Made by a program: the position numbers and the translations under genes. Positions 35,103 through 43,915 of a stretch of 64,000 nt of DNA are shown here, in pieces. Below the pieces are notes generated by a model. It made no database searches, had not been told where the DNA came from, and was given only the letters and a program-made list of their open reading frames with translations. This DNA comes from Rhizobium sp. 2MFCol3.1 (GTDB taxonomy: Bacteria > Pseudomonadota > Alphaproteobacteria > Rhizobiales > Rhizobiaceae): the NCBI RefSeq assembly GCF_000377565.1, contig NZ_KB898373.1, positions 1-64,000 of the forward strand, written 5' to 3'. The stretch's first letter is position 1; each line of letters starts with the position of its first letter.

Positions 35103-35497
35103 TCTTGTCAAAAACTCCCTGTTACGCTTCCGGCCAAGGCCGGAGCCGGGTCAGTCAGGCCCGGATGAGACGGTCGGATCCGTCGGGTGACTTTACTTCT
35201 GGTCCCACCGGGAAGAAGCAAGCATATTCAGACACGCAATCTTGGGGCGTGACAGCTCAAGATTATGATATGTCACGGAAATCGCGCTTGGATTTGTTTG
35301 CTTTCGTGGTGGTTTGGGGCATCCTTGATGCCGCAAAAGGAACAGTGTGTGAAAGTTACCACAAAAATATGAGGAAATCAATAATTTACTGCGTATGAGT
35401 CATGCGGGCAACACATGTCGCCCCCATAAGTCATGCATATCCGCCGTGAGATTGGGCAGATTCCGCCCCTGTCTCAGACTATAGTATCAACGGGCGA
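35103..35497. other. 395-base intergenic region between carD and fdxA
   Basis: The promoter of carD must lie in the left part, read leftward. The rest is comparatively AT-rich for this genome. The longest open frame (35105-35398, plus strand) has no ribosome-binding site and no family-like composition. I see no tRNA, riboswitch or repeat here; a small RNA cannot be excluded. Confidence 0.4.
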
Positions 35498-35836
35498 TCA
35501 ATCGCCGGCGCCGGGCTTTTCCGAGAAGTATTTCTCGAACTTTCCGGTCTCGCCATCCACGTCCTTGGCGCCATCCATCGCGTCCTTCTTGACGGTGATG
35601 TTGGGCCAGATGCTGGCGAACTCGGCATTGATCTTCAGCCACTTGTCGAGGCCCGGTTCGGTGTCCGGCTTGATCGCCTCGGCGGGACATTCCGGCTCGC
35701 AGACGCCGCAGTCGATGCATTCGTCAGGATTGATCGCGAGGAAATTCTCGCCTTCATAGAAGCAATCAACGGGGCAGACTTCAACGCAATCGGTATATTT
35801 GCAGCGAATGCAGTTGTCGGTCACGACATAGGTCAT
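35498..35836 (-). CDS. fdxA: Ferredoxin FdxA (7Fe/8Fe type)
   Basis: 112 residues, the length of alphaproteobacterial FdxA. Cluster ligands are in CIRCKYTDCVEVCPVDC and CIDCGVCEPECPAE, a 3Fe-4S/4Fe-4S arrangement, and a C-terminal extension with PGLDKWLKINAEFASIWPNI follows, as in the family. It carries electrons in the cytosol. TGGAG stands about 8 bases before the ATG at 35836, against an in-frame codon 13 residues upstream. The S4-domain and helicase genes lie upstream on the same strand with a gap of about 195 bases. Confidence 0.95.
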   Translation of the reverse strand: MTYVVTDNCIRCKYTDCVEVCPVDCFYEGENFLAINPDECIDCGVCEPECPAEAIKPDTEPGLDKWLKINAEFASIWPNITVKKDAMDGAKDVDGETGKFEKYFSEKPGAGD

Positions 35837-36030
35837 GAAGAACTCCAGGATTTTCACGCAGACGGGGCCGGGCAACCTGGAACGTCGCGCCTTTCCCCTG
35901 GCCGGAGACGGACATGACCAGTCTTGGGAACTGCCACGCCATCCGGCAAGTTGCTTGTGAAGTATCGGCTTTAGTGCCGGATTTCAAGGATAAAGAAAGC
36001 GCGAAAGCGCCGAGTTTGGAGACGGATTTT

Positions 36031-36435
36031 CTAATCGTCGTCGGACATCAGGCGGTCGATTGCGCGGCGCTCTTTCTTGGTCGGTCGTCCAGCGCCCGTA
36101 TCGCGGGTCGCCTGCTCGTAGGGCGTCAGCTGTTTGCGGTCTTGCGCGGAGGGTGAGATGTCGTCGTAGAGGAGGCGGGCCTCCTCGAAAGGGCCGCGCC
36201 GCGCGCCACCGGATTTGACGATCAGAACGAACTCGCGACGGTCGAGCGAGAGCTCGATCCTGTCCCCGGTCTTGATCTGGTGGCTTGGCTGGGAAACGCG
36301 CTCGCCATTGATGCGCACATGCCCCGATTGAACATGGGCCTGTGCCAGCGAGCGCGATTTGATCATGCGCGTGAAGAACAGCCACTTGTCGATGCGCTGG
36401 CGCGAACCGCTTGATGGCTGTGTCTTCTCGCTCAT
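36031..36435 (-). CDS. hslR: S4-domain RNA-binding protein, Hsp15-like
   Basis: 134 residues. The S4 domain fills the first half: RIDKWLFFTRMIKSRSLAQAH, then GHVRINGERV and IKTGDRIEL. The basic C-terminal tail with KKERRAIDRLMSDDD is typical of Hsp15-like proteins, which bind free 50S subunits carrying nascent chains after heat stress. The gene is 3 bases from the upstream helicase gene on the same strand, so an RNA-handling operon is likely. Confidence 0.9.
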   Translation of the reverse strand: MSEKTQPSSGSRQRIDKWLFFTRMIKSRSLAQAHVQSGHVRINGERVSQPSHQIKTGDRIELSLDRREFVLIVKSGGARRGPFEEARLLYDDISPSAQDRKQLTPYEQATRDTGAGRPTKKERRAIDRLMSDDD

Positions 36436-36438
36436 CGA

Positions 36439-39400
36439 TTACTTCTTCATCTGCTCCTTCAAGGCAGCGAGCTTTGCGAAGGGCGAATCCGGATCGACCG
36501 GCTTTTCCTTGCGCGGGGGCTTTGCCTCGAAGCGCAGCGGCTGGGAGCCGCCACGGTTGTTGTTGCGGTCGTCGCGACCCTTGCCGCCGCGGTCCTGACG
36601 GTCGCCGCGCTGGTCGTTGCGGCCCTGGTGCGGCTTGCCGCCGTCCTTGCCGCGGTTCTGGCGGTTGCCGTCGCGGTTCTCGCCTTCGCCGCCTTGGCGA
36701 CGATGGCCGTGGCCACGATCCTGGCGATCACCCTGGCGCTCACCGCGCTCCTGACGCTCACCCTGGCGTTCGCCGCCACGGCGCTCGCCATGGCCGCGTG
36801 CCTGACGCTGGTTGCCGTCGGTGCGGCCGCCAAGGCGCCAGAGCAGAACCGGCTTCGGCTCTTCGGCTTCGGCAGCCGGCGCTTCCGCTGCGGGCGCAGC
36901 TTCGGCAGAGGCTTCCGTCGCGGTTGCTTCAGCGACGGGGGCTTCGGCGGTTTCGGCGGCCGGTGCTTCCGCAGCCGTCTCGTCAGCAGAGGCGCTGTCG
37001 GCGTCGTCGTGCTCGGCCGTTTCAGCGGCGGCGTCAGCGGTTGCTTCCGTCGTAGCTGCTGCGGCAGGCGTCGCGGCGGCGTCCTGTGCTGCCAGATAGG
37101 TGGCTGCTTCCTCGGCCTTCACGGCGTCGGCGCGGTAGCCGAGACCCTTCAGTATCTCTTCCATGTCTTCGAGCGTAGCGCCGAGAATGGAGAGCATCGC
37201 CGTGGTCGTGGTGAAGCGGCGGCCGTCATAGGCACCCTCGGGGCGGTTCGGCTGACCCGGCTTCCACTGCAGCAGCGGACGGATGATGTCGGCCAGGCGC
37301 TCGAGGATGTCGACGCGAACGGCGCGCTTTCCAAGGAAGCGGAAGCCCGCCAGCTTGTAGAAATTGCGCTCATAGCTCGGATCGGTGACGACAGAGGTGC
37401 GGCCGGCGGCCAGAACTGGAATGAGGTCGCCGTAACCCGGCTTGTCGAGACCGTCATTCTTCAGCGCCCAGAGCAGCGTGATGAGCTCGGCCGGAGCCGG
37501 CTTCAGGAGCGCTGGAACGAAGATGTGGTAGGCGCCGAAGCGAACGCCGTAACGGCGCATCGAGGCGCGCGCGTCCTGATCCAGCGACTTGACCTCTTCG
37601 GTCACGTCGCGACGGAAGAGCACGCCGAGATTTTCCACTAGCTGGAAAGCAAGACCCTTGGCGAGGCCCTGCAGGTCTTCAGCGCGCGACAGATCGTCGA
37701 GCGGCTTCAGCACGGTCGAGATGTGGTGATTGACGAAGCGCTCCAGGCGGGCGGCGACGTGGTCGCGCGCATTGCCGGTCAGCTGTTCGTCGGCAAGCAG
37801 GATCAAGCGCGGACGCATGATGTGCTCGGTGCCGGCCAGACGTGCCACGGGATCGCCGAGCCAACGGATCGAGCCGTCGGAGCCGATCGCCAGATCGCCG
37901 TTGCCAGACGCGTGAATACGCGCTGCGCGGGCTTCGAATTCCAAAGCAAGCGCCTTTTGCGAAGCAGCCTGGACAGCCTTCGCGTCCGGACCATCCGCTC
38001 CCGATACAGGCGTGAACCGGAAACCCGACAACTGCCCTACATGATGTCCTTCTACGAAGACATCGCCATTTACACTGATTTCAGCTTCCAGCATCGCATT
38101 CTCTCTCAGGCGCTTCATGAGCACAGATGTCCTGCGATCAACAAAGCGTTTCGTCAACCTTTCATGTAACGCATCGGACAATCGATCTTCGATTTCCCGC
38201 GTCTTTTCCTGCCAGTGTGTCGGATCGGCAAGCCAGCTGGGCCGATTCGATACATAGGTCCACGTCCTTATCTGCGCGATTCGCGCCGAAAGCGTGTCAA
38301 TTTCACCGTCAGTTCGATCTGCGCGGTGCACTTGTTCGGCAAGGAAATTCTCATTTACCGTGCCATAGCGCACGAGATCGGAAAAGAGGGTCGCGATCAG
38401 ATCGGCGTGCTGGGCCGGCGTAATGCGCCGATAATCCGGCAGCGCGCAGGCCTCCCACAGCTTTTCGACCCTTGCCGGCGTGTCGGCCAGATCGCGAATC
38501 TCGGGATAGCGCGACAGCTGCTCAAGCGCCTGCTGGTCGACTGCCGGCAGCGCGCGCGTCAGCCCGGGCACGCGGGGCCCGGTTTCAAGGCTGGCGCGCA
38601 GCGTCTGTATCGACTTGAAATCGAGGTCCGTGGTGCGCCACTGCAGCACCTTGACGTTGTCAAAGTGGTGGCCCTCGATGCGGCCCACCAGCTCCTCGTC
38701 GAACGGATCGACATGGCCCGTGACACCGAATGTGCCGTCGCGCAGATGGCGTCCGGCGCGGCCGGCGATCTGGGCGAGCTCGGCGGGATTGAGGTTGCGG
38801 AACTGGTAGCCGTCGAACTTGCGGTCCTGGGCAAAGGCCACATGGTCGACATCGAGGTTGAGCCCCATGCCGATCGCGTCCGTCGCCACCAGATATTCGA
38901 CGTCGCCTGCCTGGTAGAGCGCCACCTGGGAGTTGCGGGTGCGCGGGCTCAGCGCGCCGAGAACGACGGCTGCGCCACCGCGCTGGCGGCGGATGAGTTC
39001 GGCGATCGCATAGACCTCGTCGGCCGAAAAGGCGACGATGGCCGAGCGCTGCGGCAGGCGGGTGATCTTCTTCTGGCCGGCGTAGAGCAGATGCGACAGG
39101 CGCGGACGCTCGACGACGGTAATGCCGGGAAGCAGATGCTGGAGGATCGGCCGCATGGTGCCGGCGCCGAGCAACAGCGTCTCGTCGCGGCCGCGCAGAT
39201 GCAGGATACGGTCGGTGAAGATGTGGCCGCGCTCAAGATCACCGGCCAGCTGCACTTCGTCGATGGCGACGAAGGCGGCCTTGGTTTCGCGCGGCATGGC
39301 TTCGACGGTGCAGACCGAGTAGCGGGCATTCGGCGGCGAGATCTTCTCTTCGCCGGTCACCAGGGCTACATTGTGGACACCGACTTTCTCGCAGACACGC

Positions 39401-39543
39401 GTATAGACCTCGCGCGCGAGCAGGCGCAGCGGCAGGCCGATGATGCCGGTGCCGTGGGCAACCATCCGCTCGATGGCATAATGGGTCTTGCCTGTATTGG
39501 TTGGACCGAGCACCGCGGTCACGCCGCGCCCACTCAGTATCAT
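36439..39543 (-). CDS. SUV3-like DEAD/DEAH-box helicase with long disordered tail
   Basis: 1034 residues. Helicase motifs in order: motif I GPTNTGKTHYA near residue 14, the DEVQ-type box in FVAIDEVQLAGD, SFSADE-like FSADEVYAI, the TDAIGMGLNLDVD segment and motif VI QIAGRAGRH. These match mitochondrial SUV3 and its alphaproteobacterial relatives, RNA helicases of degradosome type. Residues beyond about 820 are low complexity: an Ala/Glu/Thr/Pro-rich block, then an Arg/Gly/Gln/Asn/Asp-rich block (RGG-like) that could bind RNA or drive clustering. ATG 39543 (MILSGRG) is chosen because it starts just before motif I; an in-frame codon at 39606 is possible. Confidence 0.92.
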   Translation of the reverse strand: MILSGRGVTAVLGPTNTGKTHYAIERMVAHGTGIIGLPLRLLAREVYTRVCEKVGVHNVALVTGEEKISPPNARYSVCTVEAMPRETKAAFVAIDEVQLAGDLERGHIFTDRILHLRGRDETLLLGAGTMRPILQHLLPGITVVERPRLSHLLYAGQKKITRLPQRSAIVAFSADEVYAIAELIRRQRGGAAVVLGALSPRTRNSQVALYQAGDVEYLVATDAIGMGLNLDVDHVAFAQDRKFDGYQFRNLNPAELAQIAGRAGRHLRDGTFGVTGHVDPFDEELVGRIEGHHFDNVKVLQWRTTDLDFKSIQTLRASLETGPRVPGLTRALPAVDQQALEQLSRYPEIRDLADTPARVEKLWEACALPDYRRITPAQHADLIATLFSDLVRYGTVNENFLAEQVHRADRTDGEIDTLSARIAQIRTWTYVSNRPSWLADPTHWQEKTREIEDRLSDALHERLTKRFVDRRTSVLMKRLRENAMLEAEISVNGDVFVEGHHVGQLSGFRFTPVSGADGPDAKAVQAASQKALALEFEARAARIHASGNGDLAIGSDGSIRWLGDPVARLAGTEHIMRPRLILLADEQLTGNARDHVAARLERFVNHHISTVLKPLDDLSRAEDLQGLAKGLAFQLVENLGVLFRRDVTEEVKSLDQDARASMRRYGVRFGAYHIFVPALLKPAPAELITLLWALKNDGLDKPGYGDLIPVLAAGRTSVVTDPSYERNFYKLAGFRFLGKRAVRVDILERLADIIRPLLQWKPGQPNRPEGAYDGRRFTTTTAMLSILGATLEDMEEILKGLGYRADAVKAEEAATYLAAQDAAATPAAAATTEATADAAAETAEHDDADSASADETAAEAPAAETAEAPVAEATATEASAEAAPAAEAPAAEAEEPKPVLLWRLGGRTDGNQRQARGHGERRGGERQGERQERGERQGDRQDRGHGHRRQGGEGENRDGNRQNRGKDGGKPHQGRNDQRGDRQDRGGKGRDDRNNNRGGSQPLRFEAKPPRKEKPVDPDSPFAKLAALKEQMKK

Positions 39544-40222
39544 CGGCTGCGATGTCAGTGTCTTTGTCCTGCAGACGGGGCGGGGGTGCCCCGGGGGTAA
39601 AACCAAGCTCCTGATCCGAAGCAGACAAACAAATGGACAGCCGCTGGCGCAAACGCAAGGGCTGATTTCAATTTCACCGGCGGATTTTAGCTCTCGCGAA
39701 TAGCTTGTGGAATGCTCGCATAACGATTCGGAACAGCTGTAGAACGAATCGGAGACGAATCGCTGACTCCCGATGATTCAGGGTTTGTTCACTGCTAAGT
39801 ATTGATTTTGAATCACTTTTTCCCACCAGATGCTGAATCGGAAGATTCTCGTTTGGCGTGTGTCGAGGTTTTTGTTCGGCGGATAAGGAAGGGGCTCCCA
39901 GCCGTGACTTCGGTCCCGCCCGAGATGTAAAAAATCCGTTTCGAAGCGGACCCGATCAAATCCGGAACAAAGAGCAGACGAATCAGCGACTTTGCCGACT
40001 TCCTGCTTTGTTCACGACAACCTATTGTATTTTATGGAAATTTTAACCATAGGCGCAAATGCGCTTCTTGCGCCGTGCCTGCCATGCGTCAGCGCGATGA
40101 TGCCAGGTGACGTCGGCTTACCTGCTGAAAAATATTGTCCTCTTGGAAAAATAGACGGAACCAAAAGCCGGCTTACGTGTTTCTGGCTCATTCAAACTCG
40201 AAATGCGCTGAGGTCACGGGAT
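39544..40222. other. 679-base intergenic region with stress-type promoter
   Basis: No convincing gene. The left part must hold the helicase promoter, read leftward. It has several GAATCG/CGATTC words, including CGATTCG (39724-39730) and CGAATCG (39744-39750) as an inverted pair. Short plus-strand frames (39858-40046; 39992 onward) lack ribosome-binding sites. An EcfG-type promoter near the right end (40157-40181) is listed separately. The AT content is higher than in the flanking genes. Confidence 0.4.
40157..40181 (+). promoter_or_regulatory. Putative EcfG (RpoE2)-type promoter of the DUF3309 gene
   Basis: GGAAC (40157-40161), 16 bases, then TGTT (40178-40181): one mismatch to GGAAC-N16-CGTT. 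It stands 42 bases before the ATG of the DUF3309 gene, a normal distance. Confidence 0.6.
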
Positions 40223-40378
40223 ATGCTTGGAACGATACTACTCATTATCCTTATTCTGCTTTTGCTCGGAGCCCTACCGAATTGGGGTTATAGTCGCAGC
40301 TGGGGCTATGGACCTTCTGGCGGTTTGGGCTTAGTTCTTGTGATTATTATCATTCTCGTACTCATGGGCCGCATCTAA
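40223..40378 (+). CDS. DUF3309 family small membrane protein
   Basis: 51 residues with two hydrophobic helices (TILLIILILLLLGALP and GLVLVIIIILVLMG) around a Trp/Tyr/Gly/Ser-rich turn with NWGYSRSWGYGPSGG, the DUF3309 signature. These proteins are widespread in Alphaproteobacteria and often stress-induced; function unknown. AGG about 11 bases upstream is a weak ribosome site. A near-consensus EcfG promoter precedes it. The glycine-zipper lipoprotein follows after 30 bases and could share the transcript. Confidence 0.88.
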   Translation: MLGTILLIILILLLLGALPNWGYSRSWGYGPSGGLGLVLVIIIILVLMGRI

Positions 40379-40408
40379 AGCGCGCCAAAAACCCTGGGAG
40401 ACATAGTT

Positions 40409-40669
40409 ATGATGAAGAAGATTGTACTCATCGGCGCTCTGGTCGGCGCGCTCGCATCCTGCACGGCCACGGAACAAGGCACGGCGATCGGCGCCGGCAC
40501 CGGCGCCGTCATCGGCGGCGCGGTCAGCCACAGCTGGGGTGGTGCGGCAGTCGGCGCTGTTGCCGGTGGTCTCGCCGGCGCGCTCATCGGCCAGTCGGTC
40601 GAACGCCGCGGATACTGCGTCTACCGCGACCGCTACGGCCGCCGCTACGAAGCACGTTGCCCGCGCTAA
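40409..40669 (+). CDS. Glycine-zipper lipoprotein (YMGG/Rick-17kDa-like)
   Basis: 86 residues. The signal peptide ends in a lipobox LASC near residue 18, so the mature protein is anchored in the outer or inner membrane. The middle (about 25-62) is a glycine zipper: GTAIGAGTGAVIGGAV and GGAAVGAVAGGLAGALIG, and the tail has two cysteines (YCVYRDRYGRR, ARCPR). Similar proteins support envelope integrity. GGGAGACATAG lies before the ATG; the second Met (40412) is an alternative start. A terminator follows. Confidence 0.85.
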   Translation: MMKKIVLIGALVGALASCTATEQGTAIGAGTGAVIGGAVSHSWGGAAVGAVAGGLAGALIGQSVERRGYCVYRDRYGRRYEARCPR

Positions 40670-40704
40670 TGGCTTTGGCCTGAGCGATCAGGCCTACGGA
40701 TAAG

Positions 40705-40735
40705 AAAAGGCGTCGGTTTTCCGGCGCCTTTTTTG
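40705..40735 (+). terminator. Terminator after the glycine-zipper lipoprotein gene
   Basis: AAAGGCGTCGG and CCGGCGCCTTT pair around TTTT (one G-U), then TTTTTTGTG follows. It lies 37 bases past the stop. Confidence 0.85.
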
Positions 40736-40759
40736 TGTCTTGTAGCCGGGGAAAACCGT

Positions 40760-40798
40760 CAAAGAAAAAGGCCGCATCGCGGAAGCGATACGGCCTTT
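40760..40798 (-). terminator. Terminator after efp
   Basis: Read on the minus strand, AAAGGCCGTATCGC pairs with GCGATGCGGCCTTT (one U-G wobble) around TTCC, then TTCTTT follows. It is 22 bases past the efp stop and back to back with the preceding terminator. Confidence 0.85.
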
Positions 40799-40819
40799 GA
40801 AGCTTCGGTCGGCGCCGGA

Positions 40820-41389
40820 TTAGTTCTTGGCGCGCTCGACGTAGGAGTTGTCTTCGGTCGCGATGACGACGCGGGTGCCGGCGTCGATGTGCGGGGGAAC
40901 CGAGGTGCGGACGCCGTTGGAAAGCATAGCCGGCTTGTAGGAAGACGATGCCGTCTGGCCCTTGACGACCGGCTCGGTCTCGGTGATTTCGAGCGTCACG
41001 TGGCGCGGCAGCTGCAGGGCAAGCGCTACACCTTCGTGCATCGACAGGATGCAGACCATGCCTTCCTGCAGGTAGGCCTTCTGGTCGCCCATGGTTTCGA
41101 CATCGACGACAACCTGGTCATAGGATTCCGGGTTCATGAAGTGGAAGCCTTCGCCGTCCTCGTAGAGGAACTGGTGGTTGACGTCTTCCACGAAGGCGCG
41201 CTCGACCTGCTCGGTCGTGCGCCAGCGCTCGGAGACCTTCACGCCGTCGACGATGCGACGCATGTCGACCTGGGTGACCGGCGTGCCCTTGCCCGGGTGG
41301 AAGTTGTTGGCCGTCAGAACGACGTAGAGCTTGCCGTCCACATCGAGGACGTTGCCCTTGCGGACGGAAGAGGCGATGACCTTGACCAT
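40820..41389 (-). CDS. efp: Translation elongation factor P
   Basis: 189 residues with three beta-barrel domains. It rescues ribosomes stalled at polyproline. The modifiable loop is HPGKGTP, with Lys exactly at residue 34, the residue that is beta-lysylated in E. coli. C-terminal signature: ETEPVVKGQTASSSYKPAMLSNG region, ending in the VPPHIDAGTRVVI motif typical of EF-P. It is divergent from epmA-epmB, whose products modify Lys34, with 151 bases between starts, so this is a complete substrate-plus-modification set. Confidence 0.97.
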   Translation of the reverse strand: MVKVIASSVRKGNVLDVDGKLYVVLTANNFHPGKGTPVTQVDMRRIVDGVKVSERWRTTEQVERAFVEDVNHQFLYEDGEGFHFMNPESYDQVVVDVETMGDQKAYLQEGMVCILSMHEGVALALQLPRHVTLEITETEPVVKGQTASSSYKPAMLSNGVRTSVPPHIDAGTRVVIATEDNSYVERAKN

Positions 41390-41540
41390 AAGAGTTCCTT
41401 GTAACTCGGCTTTTGGCGTCGTAGAGGACTGTCGAAATGGCCCCGGAGACGCAATCAGGTGTTCTTTGGGGGCGCAACTAACCTAAAATCCGGCAAATAG
41501 CCAGCCCTTGCGTTGGTTGATCCGGTCAGGACAGCATTCG

Positions 41541-42605
41541 ATGAAACCCTCGATCGCCAAAGCGTCGCCCTGGTGGACGCCCAGTGTGCATGCCGACCGC
41601 CGGCCGTTCCTGATCGGACGCAACCGGATTCAGGCAGCGCTGCGCGGCTATTTCGCTCGCGAGGATTTCATCGAGGTGGACACGGCGACGCTGCAGGTGT
41701 CGCCGGGCAACGAGGCGCATCTGCATGCGTTTGCCACAGAGGCGTTGACCACGGACGGTCATGCCGCACCCTTTTATCTGCACACCTCGCCCGAGTTCGC
41801 CTGCAAGAAGCTGCTTGCCGCCGGGGAACAGCGCATTGCCTGCTTCGCGCATGTCTATCGTAACCGCGAGCGCGGACCGCTGCATCATCCCGAGTTCACC
41901 ATGCTCGAATGGTATCGCACCGGCGAGAGTTACGAGAGCCTGATGATGGACTGCGTGCGCATCATAGCGCTGGCGGCCGAGACGATGCAGACGACGATGC
42001 TCAGCTACCGTGAGGCGGCCTGCAATCCCTTCGCCGGGCCGGAGCGCCTGAGCGTCGCCGAGGCGTTCCGCCGTCATGCTGATATCGATCTTCTGGCCTC
42101 GGTCAGCGCCGATGGCTCGACCGACCGCGAGCATCTGGCGGCCGAGATGCGGCGCAATGGCATGCGCGTTGCCGAGGACGACCAGTGGGCCGATCTCTTC
42201 AGTCGGGTTTTGGTCGAGAAGGTCGAGCCGCATCTTGGCATGGGGCGCGTGACGATCCTTGACGAATATCCGGTCTGCGAAGCAGCGCTCGCGCGGCCGT
42301 CGGCCGCCGACCCCCGTGTGGCCGAGCGCTTCGAGGTTTATGCCTGCGGCGTCGAGCTGGCGAACGGGTTCGGCGAGCTGACCGATCCCGTCGAGCAGCG
42401 CCGTCGCTTCGAGATCGAGATGGCAGAGAAGAAGCGGATTTACGGCGAGACCTATCCGATCGACGACGACCTGCTCAACGCGTTGGCAATCATGCCTGAC
42501 GCCAGCGGCATCGCGCTCGGCTTCGACCGGCTGGTGATGTTGGCAACGGGCGCGCGGCGGATCGATCAGGTGCTGTGGGCGCCGGTTGCGGAGTACGGGC
42601 AGTGA
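41541..42605 (+). CDS. epmA: EF-P lysine-34 lysyltransferase EpmA
   Basis: 354 residues: a class II lysyl-tRNA synthetase catalytic core without the anticodon-binding domain. Motif 2 is in YRNRERGPLHHPEFTMLEWYR (read as YRNRERGP and HHPEFTMLEW), motif 3 in IALGFDRLVML, and ELANGFGEL sits between. It activates beta-lysine and ligates it to Lys34 of EF-P. ATG 41541 follows AGGA by about 10 bases; an in-frame codon 11 residues earlier lacks support. Its stop overlaps the GTG start of epmB, so the two are co-translated. Confidence 0.95.
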   Translation: MKPSIAKASPWWTPSVHADRRPFLIGRNRIQAALRGYFAREDFIEVDTATLQVSPGNEAHLHAFATEALTTDGHAAPFYLHTSPEFACKKLLAAGEQRIACFAHVYRNRERGPLHHPEFTMLEWYRTGESYESLMMDCVRIIALAAETMQTTMLSYREAACNPFAGPERLSVAEAFRRHADIDLLASVSADGSTDREHLAAEMRRNGMRVAEDDQWADLFSRVLVEKVEPHLGMGRVTILDEYPVCEAALARPSAADPRVAERFEVYACGVELANGFGELTDPVEQRRRFEIEMAEKKRIYGETYPIDDDLLNALAIMPDASGIALGFDRLVMLATGARRIDQVLWAPVAEYGQ

Positions 42606-43657
42606 CGATCACCCGGCCGATCAAGACGGTGGACGAGCTCGCCAATGCCGGGCTCATCGCCGATCGCGACCGCGAGGCGCTGGACGAGGTCGCAGCGCGT
42701 TATGCGATCGCGGTCACGCCTGATATGGCGCGGCTGATCGACCATGACGATGCCAATGATCCGATCGCGCGCCAGTTCGTGCCCGATGCCGCCGAGCTCG
42801 TGATGACGCCGGAAGAGCGGGCCGATCCGATCGGCGATCACGCGCATAGCCCGGTCGAAGGCATCGTTCACCGCTACCCCGATCGCGTGCTTCTGAAGGC
42901 GGTGCATGTCTGTCCCGTCTACTGCCGCTTCTGTTTCCGCCGCGAAATGGTGGGGCCGCAGGGGCTGGGGACGCTCGATCCGGCCGCGATGACGGCGGCC
43001 TTCGATTATATCCGGGGCCATGACGCGATCTGGGAGGTCATCCTCACCGGCGGCGATCCGCTGGTGCTGTCGCCGCGCCGGCTGCGGGATATCCTCGAAC
43101 AGCTCAAAGATATCGATCACGTCAAGATCGTCCGCTTTCATAGCCGCGTGCCTGTCGTCGACCCTGACAGGATCGACGCGGCGTTGATCGAGGCGCTGAA
43201 GGCGAGCGGCAAGACCACCTATGTCGCGCTGCATGCCAACCACCCGCGCGAGCTCACGACCGAGGCGCGCGCCGCCTGCGCCCGGCTGATCGATGCCGGC
43301 ATCGTCATGGTCAGCCAGTCGGTGCTGCTCAAGGGCGTCAATGATGATCCCGATGTCCTGGCGGAGCTGATGAAGGCCTTCGTCGAGACGCGGGTGAAGC
43401 CCTATTATCTGCATCACCCCGATCTGGCGCCCGGCACCAGCCATTTCCGGCTCTCGGTGGAAGAGGGACAGGCGATCGTCGCTTCATTGCGCGGTCGCAT
43501 CTCTGGATTGTGCCAGCCGACCTATATTCTGGATATTCCCGGTGGATACGGCAAAGCCGATATCGGCCAAAACTCGATCCGCAGAAACGCGGAGGGTTGC
43601 TATTCGGTTTCCGACTACAACGGACAAGAGCATATCTACCCGCCGCGCGGGAGTTAA
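42602..43657 (+). CDS. epmB: EF-P lysine 2,3-aminomutase EpmB
   Basis: 351 residues from GTG 42602, which overlaps the epmA stop (GTGA). A radical-SAM enzyme: the cluster motif CxxxCxxC is CPVYCRFC near residue 104, and DPLVLS, FHSRVPV and HANHPRELT segments are those of lysine 2,3-aminomutases. It turns L-alpha-lysine into (R)-beta-lysine for EpmA. The C-terminal family end GGYGKADI, with a PLP-site Lys in the region, is present. The order efp / epmA-epmB divergent makes the assignment safe. Confidence 0.95.
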   Translation: MTITRPIKTVDELANAGLIADRDREALDEVAARYAIAVTPDMARLIDHDDANDPIARQFVPDAAELVMTPEERADPIGDHAHSPVEGIVHRYPDRVLLKAVHVCPVYCRFCFRREMVGPQGLGTLDPAAMTAAFDYIRGHDAIWEVILTGGDPLVLSPRRLRDILEQLKDIDHVKIVRFHSRVPVVDPDRIDAALIEALKASGKTTYVALHANHPRELTTEARAACARLIDAGIVMVSQSVLLKGVNDDPDVLAELMKAFVETRVKPYYLHHPDLAPGTSHFRLSVEEGQAIVASLRGRISGLCQPTYILDIPGGYGKADIGQNSIRRNAEGCYSVSDYNGQEHIYPPRGS

Positions 43658-43915
43658 CTGTTCCGTTCTTCGTTTCATTTCAGCACTTGCGATCATCCTT
43701 GCATGGGCAAAGCGTTGTTTAAGCTTTTCCCGCAAAGCAATGATCCGATTTGCTTTATCTCTACTGATGAGCCGAAGACGCTAAATTCTTAGCTTTTCAT
43801 CATGGCCAGATTTAACCACATGCCTTAGCGGAATATTGGGTTTTCCTCCTTAAAAGCACCTCCATGACAGGGCGATGAGCGCCCGCTCTGGTTATGACAG
43901 CTTGGAGATGTGAGG

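Noticed and set aside
35105..35398. 97-codon frame in the carD-fdxA gap
   Set aside because: No ribosome-binding site, starts inside the carD leader, composition not protein-like.
38215..39600. 461-codon plus-strand open frame opposite the helicase
   Set aside because: Shadow frame; the minus strand has all helicase motifs in order.
39731..39735. Other GGAAC words in the helicase upstream gap (also near 39974)
   Set aside because: No CGTT-like element at 16-17 bases, so not EcfG promoters.
39724..39780. Cluster of GAATCG/CGATTC words upstream of the helicase
   Set aside because: Short and irregular; not distinguishable from chance without counting them genome-wide, so only mentioned in the gap entry.
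39858..40046. 62-codon frame in the helicase-DUF3309 gap
   Set aside because: No ribosome-binding site and no recognisable feature.
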